From assembly GCF_001634625.1 (NCBI RefSeq), contig NZ_LRSE01000003.1, forward strand, positions 248,001 through 312,000: DNA of 64,000 bases. Reading direction: 5' to 3'. The stretch is from Croceicoccus bisphenolivorans. Lineage in GTDB: Bacteria; Pseudomonadota; Alphaproteobacteria; Sphingomonadales; Sphingomonadaceae. This document shows, in pieces, positions 7,480 to 16,410 of this stretch; position 1 is the first letter of the stretch, and every line of letters starts with the position of its first letter. The translations under genes were made by a program, and so were the position numbers. The notes under the pieces are model-generated. The model was given only the letters and a program-made list of their open reading frames with translations, did not search any database and was not told where the DNA came from.

Positions 7480-8912
7480 GCGCCCTGCTCCATACCCAGT
7501 GACTTTTGCGCGTCCGCAACCCGCTTGGCCACTTCGGACGGGGCCGTGCCGCCATGGCTGCACCGCGCGGCGACCGATGCCTCCACCGAAAGGGCATCGT
7601 ACACACGCTCGTCGATCCGCGCATCGATGGCTTTCAACTCGTCCATCGAAAGCTGGTCCAGTGCCACGCCCTTGCTTTCGGCAAGCTTGACCGCGGCGCC
7701 GGTGATGTGATGCGCCTCGCGGAAGGGGATATCGGCCTGACGCACCAACCAGTCGGCAAGGTCGGTCGCCGTTGCATAGCCGAGTTCGGCCGCCTGACGC
7801 ATCCTGTCCGTCCTGAACGTCGCGCCCGTCACCATGCCGGTCATCGCCGCGATCGACAGGGCGAGCAGCGAGGCGGCTTCAAACACCGGCGGCTTGTCGT
7901 CCTGCATGTCCTTGGAATAGGCGAGCGGCAGGCCCTTCATCGTCACCATCAGGCTGGCGAGGCAACCCACGATCCGGCCCGCGTGGCCGCGCACCAGTTC
8001 GGCGGCGTCGGGGTTCTTCTTCTGCGGCATGATCGAACTGCCGGTCGACAGCGTGTCGGGCATCCGCACGAAGCCGAAGGGCTGGCTGGCCCAGATGATC
8101 ATTTCCTCGGCCAGACGCGACAGATGCAGCGAGCACTGCGCCGCCGCCTGAAGGTAATCGAGTGCGAAATCACGGTCCGACACGGCGTCGAGGCTGTTGT
8201 CGGTCGGCTTGTCGAAGCCGAGCGCGCCTGCTGTGCTGTCACGGTCCAGCGGAAAGCCGGTTCCGGCCAGCGCCGCGCTGCCCAGCGGGCATTCGTTCAT
8301 ACGCACGCGCGCATCGGCAAAGCGCGAGCGGTCGCGGCGGAACATCTCGTAATAGGCCATCAGGTGATGGCCCAGCGTCACCGGCTGCGCGGTCTGCAGG
8401 TGGGTGAAGCCGGGCATGATCGAGCCCGTATTCTCGCCCGCCCGCGTCACCAGCGCCTGCTGCAGCTGGAGCAGGCCCGCCTCGGCCTGATCCATCGCGT
8501 CGCGCACCCACAGGCGGAAATCCGTCGCCACCTGGTCGTTGCGGCTGCGCGCGGTGTGCAGCCGTCCGGCAACGGGGCCGACCAGCTGGGTCAGCCGGTC
8601 TTCGGTCACCATGTGGATGTCCTCAAGGTCCCAGTTTTCCGGCACGCCGTTTGCCTCGTATTCGGCAGCAACCCGGTCCAGACCTGCGGCAATCGTCTGC
8701 GCATCTTCCGCCGAAACGATCCCCTGTGCGCCCAGCATCGCGACATGCGCCTTGCTGGCCGCGATATCCTGTCGCCACATGGCCTTGTCGAAGGGAATCG
8801 AGGCGTTTATCTCTCGCATGATCGCGGACGGCCCTTCTGCAAAGCGCCCGCCCCACATCTGGTTGGCCTGCCCGCCAGATCCATTATCGCCGGAGCCTGC
8901 ATTGCCCGTCAT
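7476..8912 (-). CDS. argH: Argininosuccinate lyase ArgH
   Basis: ArgH splits argininosuccinate into arginine and fumarate, the last step of arginine synthesis. The 478-residue product has the fumarase/aspartase signature [12 protein letters not shown], the [11 protein letters not shown] segment and the N-terminal [12 protein letters not shown]. The ATG at 8912 is chosen because conserved sequence begins soon after it; an in-frame ATG at 8939 would add nine residues. It leads a - strand run with the lipoprotein and lysA genes. The upstream TlpA-like gene is divergent, and its start lies within about 26 bases of this one. Confidence 0.96.
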   Translation of the reverse strand: MTGNAGSGDNGSGGQANQMWGGRFAEGPSAIMREINASIPFDKAMWRQDIAASKAHVAMLGAQGIVSAEDAQTIAAGLDRVAAEYEANGVPENWDLEDIHMVTEDRLTQLVGPVAGRLHTARSRNDQVATDFRLWVRDAMDQAEAGLLQLQQALVTRAGENTGSIMPGFTHLQTAQPVTLGHHLMAYYEMFRRDRSRFADARVRMNECPLGSAALAGTGFPLDRDSTAGALGFDKPTDNSLDAVSDRDFALDYLQAAAQCSLHLSRLAEEMIIWASQPFGFVRMPDTLSTGSSIMPQKKNPDAAELVRGHAGRIVGCLASLMVTMKGLPLAYSKDMQDDKPPVFEAASLLALSIAAMTGMVTGATFRTDRMRQAAELGYATATDLADWLVRQADIPFREAHHITGAAVKLAESKGVALDQLSMDELKAIDARIDERVYDALSVEASVAARCSHGGTAPSEVAKRVADAQKSLGMEQGA

Positions 8913-8937
8913 CGAAATACGCCCGTCCTTCAAGTTC

Positions 8938-9543
8938 ATGGCCGGAATCGCACTTGCCTGCACGATCCCCGCAATCGCCGCGTGCGATAGGGAAAGCGCG
9001 GCTCCGGAGCAACCGCAAGCATCGCCTGTCGCACCCGATCAGGCCGAAGGTTCGAAGGAAAGCGAGTTCAACGGCACGCTGGACATAACGAAGCGCGGCA
9101 GCGCCATCCCCGATGTGGAGATCGCGCTGCCCGATGGAACGAAAAAGAAACTCGGCGATTTCAAGGGCAAGCCGCTGCTGGTGAACCTTTGGGCGACATG
9201 GTGCGGACCATGCGTGCTGGAAATGCCGATGCTGGACGAACTGGCGGCAAGGCGGAAGGACGAGCTGACCGTTCTGGTCGTCTCGCAAGATCTCGACGGG
9301 GCGGAAATCGTGGAACCGTGGTTCGCGGACAAGGGCTTCGCGGCGCTGCAGCCGTGGCTGGACCCCGAAAACGACCTCGGCTTCGATCTTGCCACCGGTG
9401 TCCTGCCCACGACGGTGCTGTACGATGCCGACGGCAAGGAAGTGTGGCGCATGATCGGCGGTCACGACTGGTCAGGCGCACGGACGGACGCGATGCTGGC
9501 CGACACTCTCTCTGCCGCTGCGACATCGGCCAAGGCCAATTGA
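8938..9543 (+). CDS. TlpA-like thioredoxin-fold lipoprotein
   Basis: A 201-residue envelope thiol-disulfide protein. The N-terminus [20 protein letters not shown] has a lipobox (AIAAC), so the mature protein is probably lipid-anchored and faces the periplasm. A thioredoxin fold follows with the redox motif WATWCGPC near residue 87 and a cis-proline region [14 protein letters not shown]. TlpA/ResA proteins reduce cysteines of cytochromes or copper-site assembly proteins; the partner here is unknown. It lies 80 bases upstream of the aldehyde oxidoreductase operon on the same strand. The start has no strong ribosome binding site and is uncertain. Confidence 0.88.
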   Translation: MAGIALACTIPAIAACDRESAAPEQPQASPVAPDQAEGSKESEFNGTLDITKRGSAIPDVEIALPDGTKKKLGDFKGKPLLVNLWATWCGPCVLEMPMLDELAARRKDELTVLVVSQDLDGAEIVEPWFADKGFAALQPWLDPENDLGFDLATGVLPTTVLYDADGKEVWRMIGGHDWSGARTDAMLADTLSAAATSAKAN

Positions 9544-9623
9544 AACTGACACATCCGCTCGCCAAGTATGGCGCGGCGGCCAGTCGGGGAAAAGGACGCA
9601 TCAGGGAAAAGGACACTGGCGAA

Positions 9624-10268
9624 ATGAGCGCGATCGGTCCCGACGGAATGACGCGGCGCGGTGTCCTTGCAACAGGAGCAGTTACTGCCGCCATGACAGC
9701 GACAAACGCACGCGCCCGGGTTACCGGCGCGAAATCCGACCCCGCCGCAGGTCCGACGCCCATGCCGCTGACGTTCGAAGTGAACGGCAAGCTGGTCGAG
9801 CTATCGCTCGATCCGCGCACCACACTCCTTGATGCCCTGCGCGAACACTTGCGGCTGACGGGCACGAAAAAGGGCTGCGATCACGGCCAGTGCGGCGCCT
9901 GCACGGTCATCGTGAACGGGCAGCGGATCAATTCCTGCCTCTCGCTCGCCCTGATGCACGAAGGCGACGCGGTCACCACGATCGAGGGGCTGGGCACGCC
10001 AGATGACCTGCACCCGATGCAGGCCGCGTTCGTGGAACATGACGGTTTCCAGTGCGGATATTGCACACCCGGCCAGATCTGTTCGGCGGTATCGGTGCTG
10101 CAGGAAATCGCAGCCGGAGTGCCGAGCCACGTGACCGGCGACATCACCGGCAAGATCGCGGCGACGCGCGCGGAAATGACGGAGCGGATGAGCGGCAACC
10201 TGTGCCGCTGCGGCGCCTATGCCAATATCGCCGATGCCATGACGCAAATTGCGGAGGCGCAATCGTGA
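9624..10268 (+). CDS. paoA: Aldehyde oxidoreductase iron-sulfur subunit (PaoA-like)
   Basis: Small [2Fe-2S] subunit of a xanthine-oxidase-family molybdoenzyme, most like periplasmic PaoABC (YagTSR), which oxidises a broad range of aldehydes. The 214-residue product begins with a twin-arginine signal ([16 protein letters not shown] near residue 9), so the complex is exported folded. A plant-ferredoxin-like cluster site follows (Cys85, 90, 93, 105 in [10 protein letters not shown]...NSC), then a helical second cluster site (CGYC at 144-147 and GNLCRCGAY). The GTGA overlap joins it to the FAD subunit. Confidence 0.93.
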   Translation: MSAIGPDGMTRRGVLATGAVTAAMTATNARARVTGAKSDPAAGPTPMPLTFEVNGKLVELSLDPRTTLLDALREHLRLTGTKKGCDHGQCGACTVIVNGQRINSCLSLALMHEGDAVTTIEGLGTPDDLHPMQAAFVEHDGFQCGYCTPGQICSAVSVLQEIAAGVPSHVTGDITGKIAATRAEMTERMSGNLCRCGAYANIADAMTQIAEAQS

Positions 10269-11215
10269 GGGCCTTTACTTACGAACGGGCGAGCAGCCCG
10301 GCACAGGCCGCAGCGGCGGTCGCGGGCACGAAAGGCGCGATGTTCATCGCGGGCGGCACCAACCTGCTTGACCTGATGAAGCTGGAAATCGCAACGCCTG
10401 CGCATCTTGTCGACGTGCAGGACATCGGGCTTGGCGATATCGAGGAAACGGACGAAGGCGGCCTGCGCATCGGCGCGCTCGTCACCAATACCGCGCTTGC
10501 CGCCGACATGCGGGTCCGCAAGGACTATGCCGTGCTGTCGCGCGCCATCGTGGCGGGCGCGTCGGGCCAGCTGCGCAACAAGGCGACGACGGCGGGCAAC
10601 CTGATGCAACGCACGCGCTGCCCCTATTTCTACGACGCCAACATGCCCTGCAACAAACGCGCGCCCGGATCGGGCTGCGCCGCGATGGAAGGCTTTTCGC
10701 GCCAGCATGCCGTTGTCGGCACTTCGGACAAGTGCATCGCGACTTATCCCGGCGACATGGCGGTGGCCCTGCGCGTGCTGGACGCGGCGGTCGAGACGGT
10801 CATGCCCGACGGCAAGACACGGTCGATCCCGATTGCCGATTTCCACCGCCTGCCGGGTGACGAACCGCAAGTCGACAACGTGCTGCAAAAGGGCGAGCTG
10901 GTCACGGCAGTCACCCTGCCCAAACCCGTCGGCGGCAGGCATTTCTATCACAAGGTGCGCGATCGCCGGTCCTATGCCTTTGCGCTCGTCTCGGTGGCCG
11001 CGGTGCTGCACGACGACGGCACGGGCCGCGTCGCATTCGGCGGTGTCGCGCACAAGCCTTGGCGGGTGGAAGAGGCAGAGGCGCTCCTGCCCGAAGGTGC
11101 CGCAGCAGTGGTCGAACGTGCTTTCGCCGGTGCGCGCCCGACGGGGCAGAACCGGTTCAAGATCGCGCTGGCCGAACGGACGCTGGCCGGCGTGATGACA
11201 GAGGCAAGGAGCTGA
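10265..11215 (+). CDS. paoB: Aldehyde oxidoreductase FAD-binding subunit (PaoB-like)
   Basis: Medium FAD subunit of the molybdenum hydroxylase, passing electrons from the iron-sulfur subunit to an acceptor. The FAD-binding loop [12 protein letters not shown] is near residue 37. [19 protein letters not shown] and [16 protein letters not shown] follow. Their cysteines match the extra [4Fe-4S] site of PaoB-type subunits rather than xanthine dehydrogenase. The product has 316 residues. Start is GTG at 10265, overlapping the paoA stop by four bases. Lacking its own signal, it would be exported with PaoA. Confidence 0.92.
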   Translation: MRAFTYERASSPAQAAAAVAGTKGAMFIAGGTNLLDLMKLEIATPAHLVDVQDIGLGDIEETDEGGLRIGALVTNTALAADMRVRKDYAVLSRAIVAGASGQLRNKATTAGNLMQRTRCPYFYDANMPCNKRAPGSGCAAMEGFSRQHAVVGTSDKCIATYPGDMAVALRVLDAAVETVMPDGKTRSIPIADFHRLPGDEPQVDNVLQKGELVTAVTLPKPVGGRHFYHKVRDRRSYAFALVSVAAVLHDDGTGRVAFGGVAHKPWRVEEAEALLPEGAAAVVERAFAGARPTGQNRFKIALAERTLAGVMTEARS

Positions 11216-11220
11216 TCTCG

Positions 11221-13401
11221 ATGAAATTCGACGCCCCTGCAGGATCAAATGTCATCGACGAGGCAAAAGTCGTCGGCAAACCCAACACCCGTATCGACGG
11301 CCCGCTGAAAGTCAGCGGCAAGGCGCCCTATGCCTACGAACGGCACGATGTCGCGGCAAACCAGGCCTATGGCTGGGTGGTGGGCGCGGGCATCGCCAAG
11401 GGCCGCATCGTTTCGATGGACATCGACGATGCGCTGGCCGCGCCGGGCGTGCTGGGCATCGTCACCGCGCCGGAAACGGAACCCGTGGCCAAAGGCGTCG
11501 GCAACAACGTGTCGGCGTTCGGCGGCAGCGAGATTTCCCGCTACCATCAGGCCATCGCCTGCGTCGTGGCCGAAACGCTGGAACAGGCCCGTGCCGCCGC
11601 GCAGCTTGTGCGCACACGCTATGAAAGCGCCGATGGCCGCTACGATCTGGAAGCGAGCAGGGAAAATGCCCCGCTGAGCGGCGATCCGCAGACGTCGGGC
11701 GACTTCGACGGCGCATTCGCCGCAGCGCCGGTGCAGGTCGACAGCACATATTCCACGCCCGGCGAATCGCACGCGATGATGGAACCGCATGCCACGATCG
11801 CCGCATGGGAAGGTGGTAAGCTGACCGTCTGGACATCGAACCAGATGGTCAACTGGTCGCGGCAGAGCCTTGCCAAGATGCTGGGCATGGATATTGCCGA
11901 CATCCGCCTCGATTCGCCTTATGTCGGCGGCGGGTTCGGCGGCAAGCTGTTCATCGGCGCCGATGCCGTGCTCGCCGTTCTTGCGGCAAGGAAGGTCGGC
12001 CGTCCGGTCAAGGTCGCCTTGCAGCGCCCGCTTGTCACCAACAACACCACGCACCGTCAGGGTACGATCCAGCGCATCCGCCTTGGCGCCCAGGCCGATG
12101 GGCGCATCACCGCCATCGCGCACGAGAACTGGTCCTACAACGTCGCGGGCGCGACCGGAGAAGAAGCGACCGCGCAGACCCCGCAGCTCTATGCCGGGGC
12201 CAATCGCCTCGTGGCCGAATATTGCACAGTGCTCGACCTGCCCGAAGGCAACGCCATGCGCGCGCCGGGCGAAGCGCCGGGGCACCTCGCTCTCGAAGTC
12301 GCGATGGACGAGCTGGCCGAGGCGGTTGGCATCGATCCGGTTGAGCTTCGCATCCTGAACGAGCCGGACACCATGCCCGGCGATCCGGAAAAGAAGTTTT
12401 CCGACCGCAATCTGGTGCGCTGTCTTCGCGAAGGGGCGGAACGGTTCGGATGGTCGGCCCGCAGCACCACCCCCGCCGCGCGGCGCGAAGGGCGCTGGCT
12501 GATCGGCATGGGCGTCGCCGCCGGATATCGCGGCAGTCCGGGCATGGCGTCAGCGGCGCGGGTCCGGCTGGAAACGGGCGGCCGCGTGGTCGTCGAAACG
12601 GACATGACCGACATCGGCACCGGCAGCTACACGATCATCGCGCAGACGGCGGCGGAAACGATGGGCGTGCCGATCGAGGCGGTAACGGTAAGGCTCGGCG
12701 ATTCAAACTTTCCGGCCTCGGCCGGTTCGGGCGGACAGTGGGGCGCGGCATGCTCCACCAGCGGCGTCTATGCCGCCTGCGTCGAACTGCGCCGCAAGAT
12801 CGGCGAAAAGCTCGGCTTCGATGCCGACAGCGCCGATTTTGTCGACGGGCAGATCCGCGCCGGCAACCGCCGGTTCGACCTTGCCGATGCCGGATCGCTG
12901 GCGGCGGAAGGCGAAGTCTCGTTCGGCGAATTCCGGAATGGCTACGATGTCGGCACATATGCGGGCCACTTCTGCGAGATTGCCGTCGATGCCTATACCG
13001 GTGAAACGCGGGTGCGGCGCATGCTTTCCGTCTGCGATGCGGGCCGCATCCTCAACCCGATCACCGCGCGCAGCCAGGTGATCGGCGCGATGGTCATGTC
13101 GGTCGGCATGGCGCTGATGGAGGAACTGGCCGTCGACAAGCGTTTCGGCCTGTTCGTCAATCACGATCTTGCCGGATACGAAGTGCCGGTCCATGCCGAC
13201 ATTCCGCAGCAGGACGTCGTGTTCCTCGATACCCTCGACAACGTGGCATCGCCGATGAAGGCGAAGGGCGTGGGCGAACTGGGTATCTGCGGCCCCGGCG
13301 CGGCGATCGCCAATGCGTTCTACAACGCAACCGGCATCCGCGTGCGCGAATACCCGATAACGCTGGACAAGTACCTGACCGACTTGCCGACACCGGCCTG
13401 A
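11221..13401 (+). CDS. paoC: Aldehyde oxidoreductase molybdopterin-binding subunit (PaoC-like)
   Basis: Catalytic subunit binding molybdenum cofactor (MCD form in PaoC) and substrate. The 726-residue product has GGGFGGK near residue 240, AMRAPGEAPG (substrate-channel Arg region), GSGGQWGAACST and the C-terminal KGVGELGICGPG. Glu686 there matches the catalytic base (Glu692 in the 732-residue E. coli PaoC, from memory). A strong AAGGAG lies nine bases before the ATG, five bases after paoB. The substrate cannot be told from sequence. Confidence 0.93.
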   Translation: MKFDAPAGSNVIDEAKVVGKPNTRIDGPLKVSGKAPYAYERHDVAANQAYGWVVGAGIAKGRIVSMDIDDALAAPGVLGIVTAPETEPVAKGVGNNVSAFGGSEISRYHQAIACVVAETLEQARAAAQLVRTRYESADGRYDLEASRENAPLSGDPQTSGDFDGAFAAAPVQVDSTYSTPGESHAMMEPHATIAAWEGGKLTVWTSNQMVNWSRQSLAKMLGMDIADIRLDSPYVGGGFGGKLFIGADAVLAVLAARKVGRPVKVALQRPLVTNNTTHRQGTIQRIRLGAQADGRITAIAHENWSYNVAGATGEEATAQTPQLYAGANRLVAEYCTVLDLPEGNAMRAPGEAPGHLALEVAMDELAEAVGIDPVELRILNEPDTMPGDPEKKFSDRNLVRCLREGAERFGWSARSTTPAARREGRWLIGMGVAAGYRGSPGMASAARVRLETGGRVVVETDMTDIGTGSYTIIAQTAAETMGVPIEAVTVRLGDSNFPASAGSGGQWGAACSTSGVYAACVELRRKIGEKLGFDADSADFVDGQIRAGNRRFDLADAGSLAAEGEVSFGEFRNGYDVGTYAGHFCEIAVDAYTGETRVRRMLSVCDAGRILNPITARSQVIGAMVMSVGMALMEELAVDKRFGLFVNHDLAGYEVPVHADIPQQDVVFLDTLDNVASPMKAKGVGELGICGPGAAIANAFYNATGIRVREYPITLDKYLTDLPTPA

Positions 13402-13411
13402 CGGGCGCACG

Positions 13412-14245
13412 ATGAACGCGGCGCAAGCCAGTCACGATCACGCCGCGCTGCTGGCGGCGGCGCGCGATGGCGCGGCATTATGCACGATCGTTGCCATCGA
13501 CGGCGGCTTTTCACGGCGCATCGGCGCGCAACTGGCGATCCTGCCGGACGGCGGGGTGGTCGGCAGCCTTGCCGACAACTGCCTCGAACACCAGCTCGCC
13601 AGCGATGTGGCGAAGCTTTCGGAGCCGGTCGTCCACCGTTACGGCAGGGGCTCTCCCTTCATCGATTTCCGCCTGCCCTGCGGCAGCGGGATCGACATCC
13701 TGCTCGATCCGCATCCGGACCGGCGGGCCTGCATGCGCGCTGCGGACATGCTGGCGGCGCGGCAGCCGGCCACGCTGGACCTGCCGGCCAATCCCCACCT
13801 GCCGCAACGGCGCTACATCCCCGCGCTGGCGCTCGACATCGTGGGTGCCGGACCGGAGGTGGAGTGCCTCACCACGGTGGCGAAGGCAAGCGGGGTAGAA
13901 ACGCGACTGGTGCGCAAGGATGCATTGTCGCTGGGGCAACGGCCGGATTATCCGGTGCCCGACCGCTGGACCGCGACCGTGCTGTTGTTCCACGATCACG
14001 AATGGGAAACCGCCGTGCTGGCCCATGCGCTTTCGGGCGACGGTTTCTATGTCGCAGCGCAAGGCGGCCAAAACGCCCGCCTCGCCCGTGTCGCCCGTTT
14101 GCGCGAAACGGGGCTATCGGAAACGCAGATCGACCGGATCAGGGCGCCGGTCGGCCTGATCCCTTCCTGCCGAGAGCCCGATATCCTGGCCGTGTCGATC
14201 CTTGCAGAGGTATTCGCCGCTTACGAAAAGCTGCGCTGCGCCTGA
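13412..14245 (+). CDS. XdhC/CoxI-family maturation factor (PaoD-like)
   Basis: A 277-residue protein of the XdhC/CoxI family, chaperones that bind molybdenum cofactor, promote its sulfuration and insert it into the apo-enzyme. The N-terminal XdhC part includes AALCTIVAIDGGFSRRIGAQ and LADNCLEHQLASDV; the C-terminal Rossmann-like part includes LALDIVGAGPEVECL, VLLFHDHEWE and GLIPSCREPDILAVSILAEV. It follows the catalytic subunit by 10 bases, as PaoD follows PaoC, so it almost certainly serves this enzyme. It ends four bases before the convergent glmS stop. Confidence 0.9.
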   Translation: MNAAQASHDHAALLAAARDGAALCTIVAIDGGFSRRIGAQLAILPDGGVVGSLADNCLEHQLASDVAKLSEPVVHRYGRGSPFIDFRLPCGSGIDILLDPHPDRRACMRAADMLAARQPATLDLPANPHLPQRRYIPALALDIVGAGPEVECLTTVAKASGVETRLVRKDALSLGQRPDYPVPDRWTATVLLFHDHEWETAVLAHALSGDGFYVAAQGGQNARLARVARLRETGLSETQIDRIRAPVGLIPSCREPDILAVSILAEVFAAYEKLRCA

Positions 14246-14249
14246 CCGT

Positions 14250-16073
14250 TTATTCGACCGTCACCGACTTGGCGAGATTGCGGGGCTGGTCGACATCGGT
14301 GCCCTTCACGCAGGCGACGTGATAGGCCAGCAGCTGCACCGGCACGGCATAGACCAGCGGCGCGATCAGCGGGTGGACCTTGGGCATCTCGATCGTCGCG
14401 ATGCAGCCTTCGCCGGCTTCGGCAATACCCTCGGCATCGCTGATCAGCACGATCTGACCGCCGCGCGCGCGCACTTCCTGCATGTTGGACACGGTCTTTT
14501 CGAACAGCGGGCCTGACGGGGCGAGCACGATCACCGGCACCTTGTCGTCGATCAGTGCGATGGGGCCGTGCTTCATCTCGCCGCTGGCATAGCCTTCGGC
14601 GTGGATATAGCTGATTTCCTTCAGCTTCAGCGCGCCTTCCAATGCCAGCGGAAAATCGGGGCCGCGACCAAGGTAAAGCACGTCGCGCGCTGGCGCGATC
14701 AGGTGCGCCATCGCCTTGATATCCGTATCATGGTCCAGCGCGGCGTTCAGGCAGGCGGGCGCTTCCAGCAGGTGTTCGACCACCTCCCGCTCCTCGGCGG
14801 CGTCCATCTTGCCCTTTTTCACGGCAAGGTGCGCGGCAAGTGCTGCCAGCACGGCCAACTGGCACGTGAACGCCTTGGTCGACGCCACACCGATCTCCGG
14901 TCCGGCGTGCGTGGGCAGCAGCAGGTCCGCCTCTCGCGCCATGGAACTGGTCGGCACGTTGACGACGACGGCGATGGTCTGCCCCGCTTCCCGGCAATGG
15001 CGCAGCGCGGCCAGCGTGTCCGCCGTTTCGCCGCTCTGCGAAATAAATAGGGCAAGGCCGCCGTAAGGCAGAACCGGATCGCGATAGCGGAACTCGCTCG
15101 CCACATCGATGTCGACGGGGACGCGGGCGAATTTCTCGAACCAGTATTTCGCAACCATGCCCGCATAATAACTGGTGCCGCAAGCGACGATGGTCACGCG
15201 GTCGATCTTCGAAAGGTCGAAGTCGATCTGCGGCAGCGCGACCTGCCTCTCTAGCTGGCGGACATAGCTGCGCAAGGTCTGCGCCACCACGGTCGGCTGC
15301 TCGAAGATCTCCTTCTGCATGAAGTGGTGGTAATTGCCCTTCTCGGTCGCCGCCGCGGTCGCGCCCGAATGGACCACCGCGCGTTCCACGCGATTGTTGT
15401 CCTTGTCGTAAATGGTCGCGCCCTCGCGCGTGATGACGACCCAGTCGCCTTCCTCCAGATAGCTGATCCGCTGCGTCAGCGGAGCCAGCGCCAGCGCGTC
15501 GGAACCGAGGTAGGTCTCCCCCTCACCATAGCCCACCACCAGCGGCGAACCCAGCCGCGCGCCGATCAGCATGTCGGGATGCTGGCGGAACGCGACGGCC
15601 AGTGCGAATGCACCGCGCAGGCGCGGCAGCACGGTCTGCATCGCCTCTTCGGGTGACATTCCCTGCTCTATCCGACGGGAAACGAGCTGGACGACGACTT
15701 CGGTGTCGGTCTCGCTCTCGAACTTGCGCCCCTCGGCGATCATTTCGTCGCGCAGCTGCTTGAAATTCTCGATGATGCCGTTGTGGACCAGCGCGACTTC
15801 CGCCGTGGCGTGGGGATGGGCGTTCGCCTCTGTCGGTGCGCCGTGGGTGGCCCAGCGCGTATGCGCAATGCCGACCTCGCCCTCTGCCGGGCGGCCATCC
15901 AGTTCCTTGACGAGGTTGGCCAGCTTGCCTTCGGCGCGGCGACGAACGAGCTGGCCGTCCACGATGGTGCAGATCCCCGCGCTGTCATACCCGCGGTATT
16001 CCATGCGCCGCAGCCCATCGACAAGGCGCTGCGCAACGGGTTCAATACCCACGATACCGATAATTCCACACAT
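14250..16073 (-). CDS. glmS: Glutamine-fructose-6-phosphate transaminase GlmS
   Basis: GlmS makes glucosamine 6-phosphate from fructose 6-phosphate and glutamine, the first step toward UDP-N-acetylglucosamine for peptidoglycan and lipid A. Cys2 (MCGIIGIVG) is the glutaminase nucleophile. The glutaminase domain runs to about residue 230, followed by two SIS sugar-isomerase domains (ACGTSYYAGMVAKYWFE; SQSGETADTLAALR) and the conserved end DQPRNLAKSVTVE. At 607 residues it has the usual length. It lies downstream of glmU and a 103-aa unknown on the same strand; both enzymes feed UDP-GlcNAc synthesis. Confidence 0.98.
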   Translation of the reverse strand: MCGIIGIVGIEPVAQRLVDGLRRMEYRGYDSAGICTIVDGQLVRRRAEGKLANLVKELDGRPAEGEVGIAHTRWATHGAPTEANAHPHATAEVALVHNGIIENFKQLRDEMIAEGRKFESETDTEVVVQLVSRRIEQGMSPEEAMQTVLPRLRGAFALAVAFRQHPDMLIGARLGSPLVVGYGEGETYLGSDALALAPLTQRISYLEEGDWVVITREGATIYDKDNNRVERAVVHSGATAAATEKGNYHHFMQKEIFEQPTVVAQTLRSYVRQLERQVALPQIDFDLSKIDRVTIVACGTSYYAGMVAKYWFEKFARVPVDIDVASEFRYRDPVLPYGGLALFISQSGETADTLAALRHCREAGQTIAVVVNVPTSSMAREADLLLPTHAGPEIGVASTKAFTCQLAVLAALAAHLAVKKGKMDAAEEREVVEHLLEAPACLNAALDHDTDIKAMAHLIAPARDVLYLGRGPDFPLALEGALKLKEISYIHAEGYASGEMKHGPIALIDDKVPVIVLAPSGPLFEKTVSNMQEVRARGGQIVLISDAEGIAEAGEGCIATIEMPKVHPLIAPLVYAVPVQLLAYHVACVKGTDVDQPRNLAKSVTVE

Positions 16074-16098
16074 ATAAGCGTTATTCCCTGATGCCCGC

Positions 16099-16410
16099 CT
16101 AGTGCGGAAAATTGGTGTCGACGAAGTGTATGGTGAATTCGAGCGGGTCCGGCTCCCGCCCGTTGCCGGCGATGAACTTCAGCCGCCCCTTGTCCCAAAC
16201 CTCGCGGATCGCGCCGGACATCCCGGCGGGGAACTTCATGCGTTGTTCGACCAGGGAACGCCAGTCTCCCGACAGGCCAAGTGCGCCGCGCATCTGCGGT
16301 TCCATCGCGGCAAGTTCCAGCTCGGTCGCCCCGTCCATGTGCCCGATGGCATCGACGACATACGCGTCGAGCAGCTTCAGGAACGGCTTGCCGGAATAAC
16401 GATCGCTCAT
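16099..16410 (-). CDS. Conserved 103-aa protein between glmU and glmS, unknown
   Basis: A 103-residue soluble, acidic protein with no signal peptide or membrane segment. It starts MSDRYSGKPFLKLLDAYVVD and ends EFTIHFVDTNFPH. The start overlaps the glmU stop by four bases and its stop lies 25 bases before glmS, so it is almost certainly co-transcribed with the UDP-GlcNAc genes. I recognise it only as a small alphaproteobacterial hypothetical; helical N-terminal and mixed C-terminal parts are suggested by composition. A role linked to amino-sugar synthesis is inferred from position alone. Confidence 0.8.
   Translation of the reverse strand: MSDRYSGKPFLKLLDAYVVDAIGHMDGATELELAAMEPQMRGALGLSGDWRSLVEQRMKFPAGMSGAIREVWDKGRLKFIAGNGREPDPLEFTIHFVDTNFPH

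Noticed and set aside
14250-16180. A glmS-type ribozyme or riboswitch upstream of glmS
   Set aside because: Known only in Gram-positive bacteria; here glmS is the last gene of an operon with a 25-base gap and no room for it.
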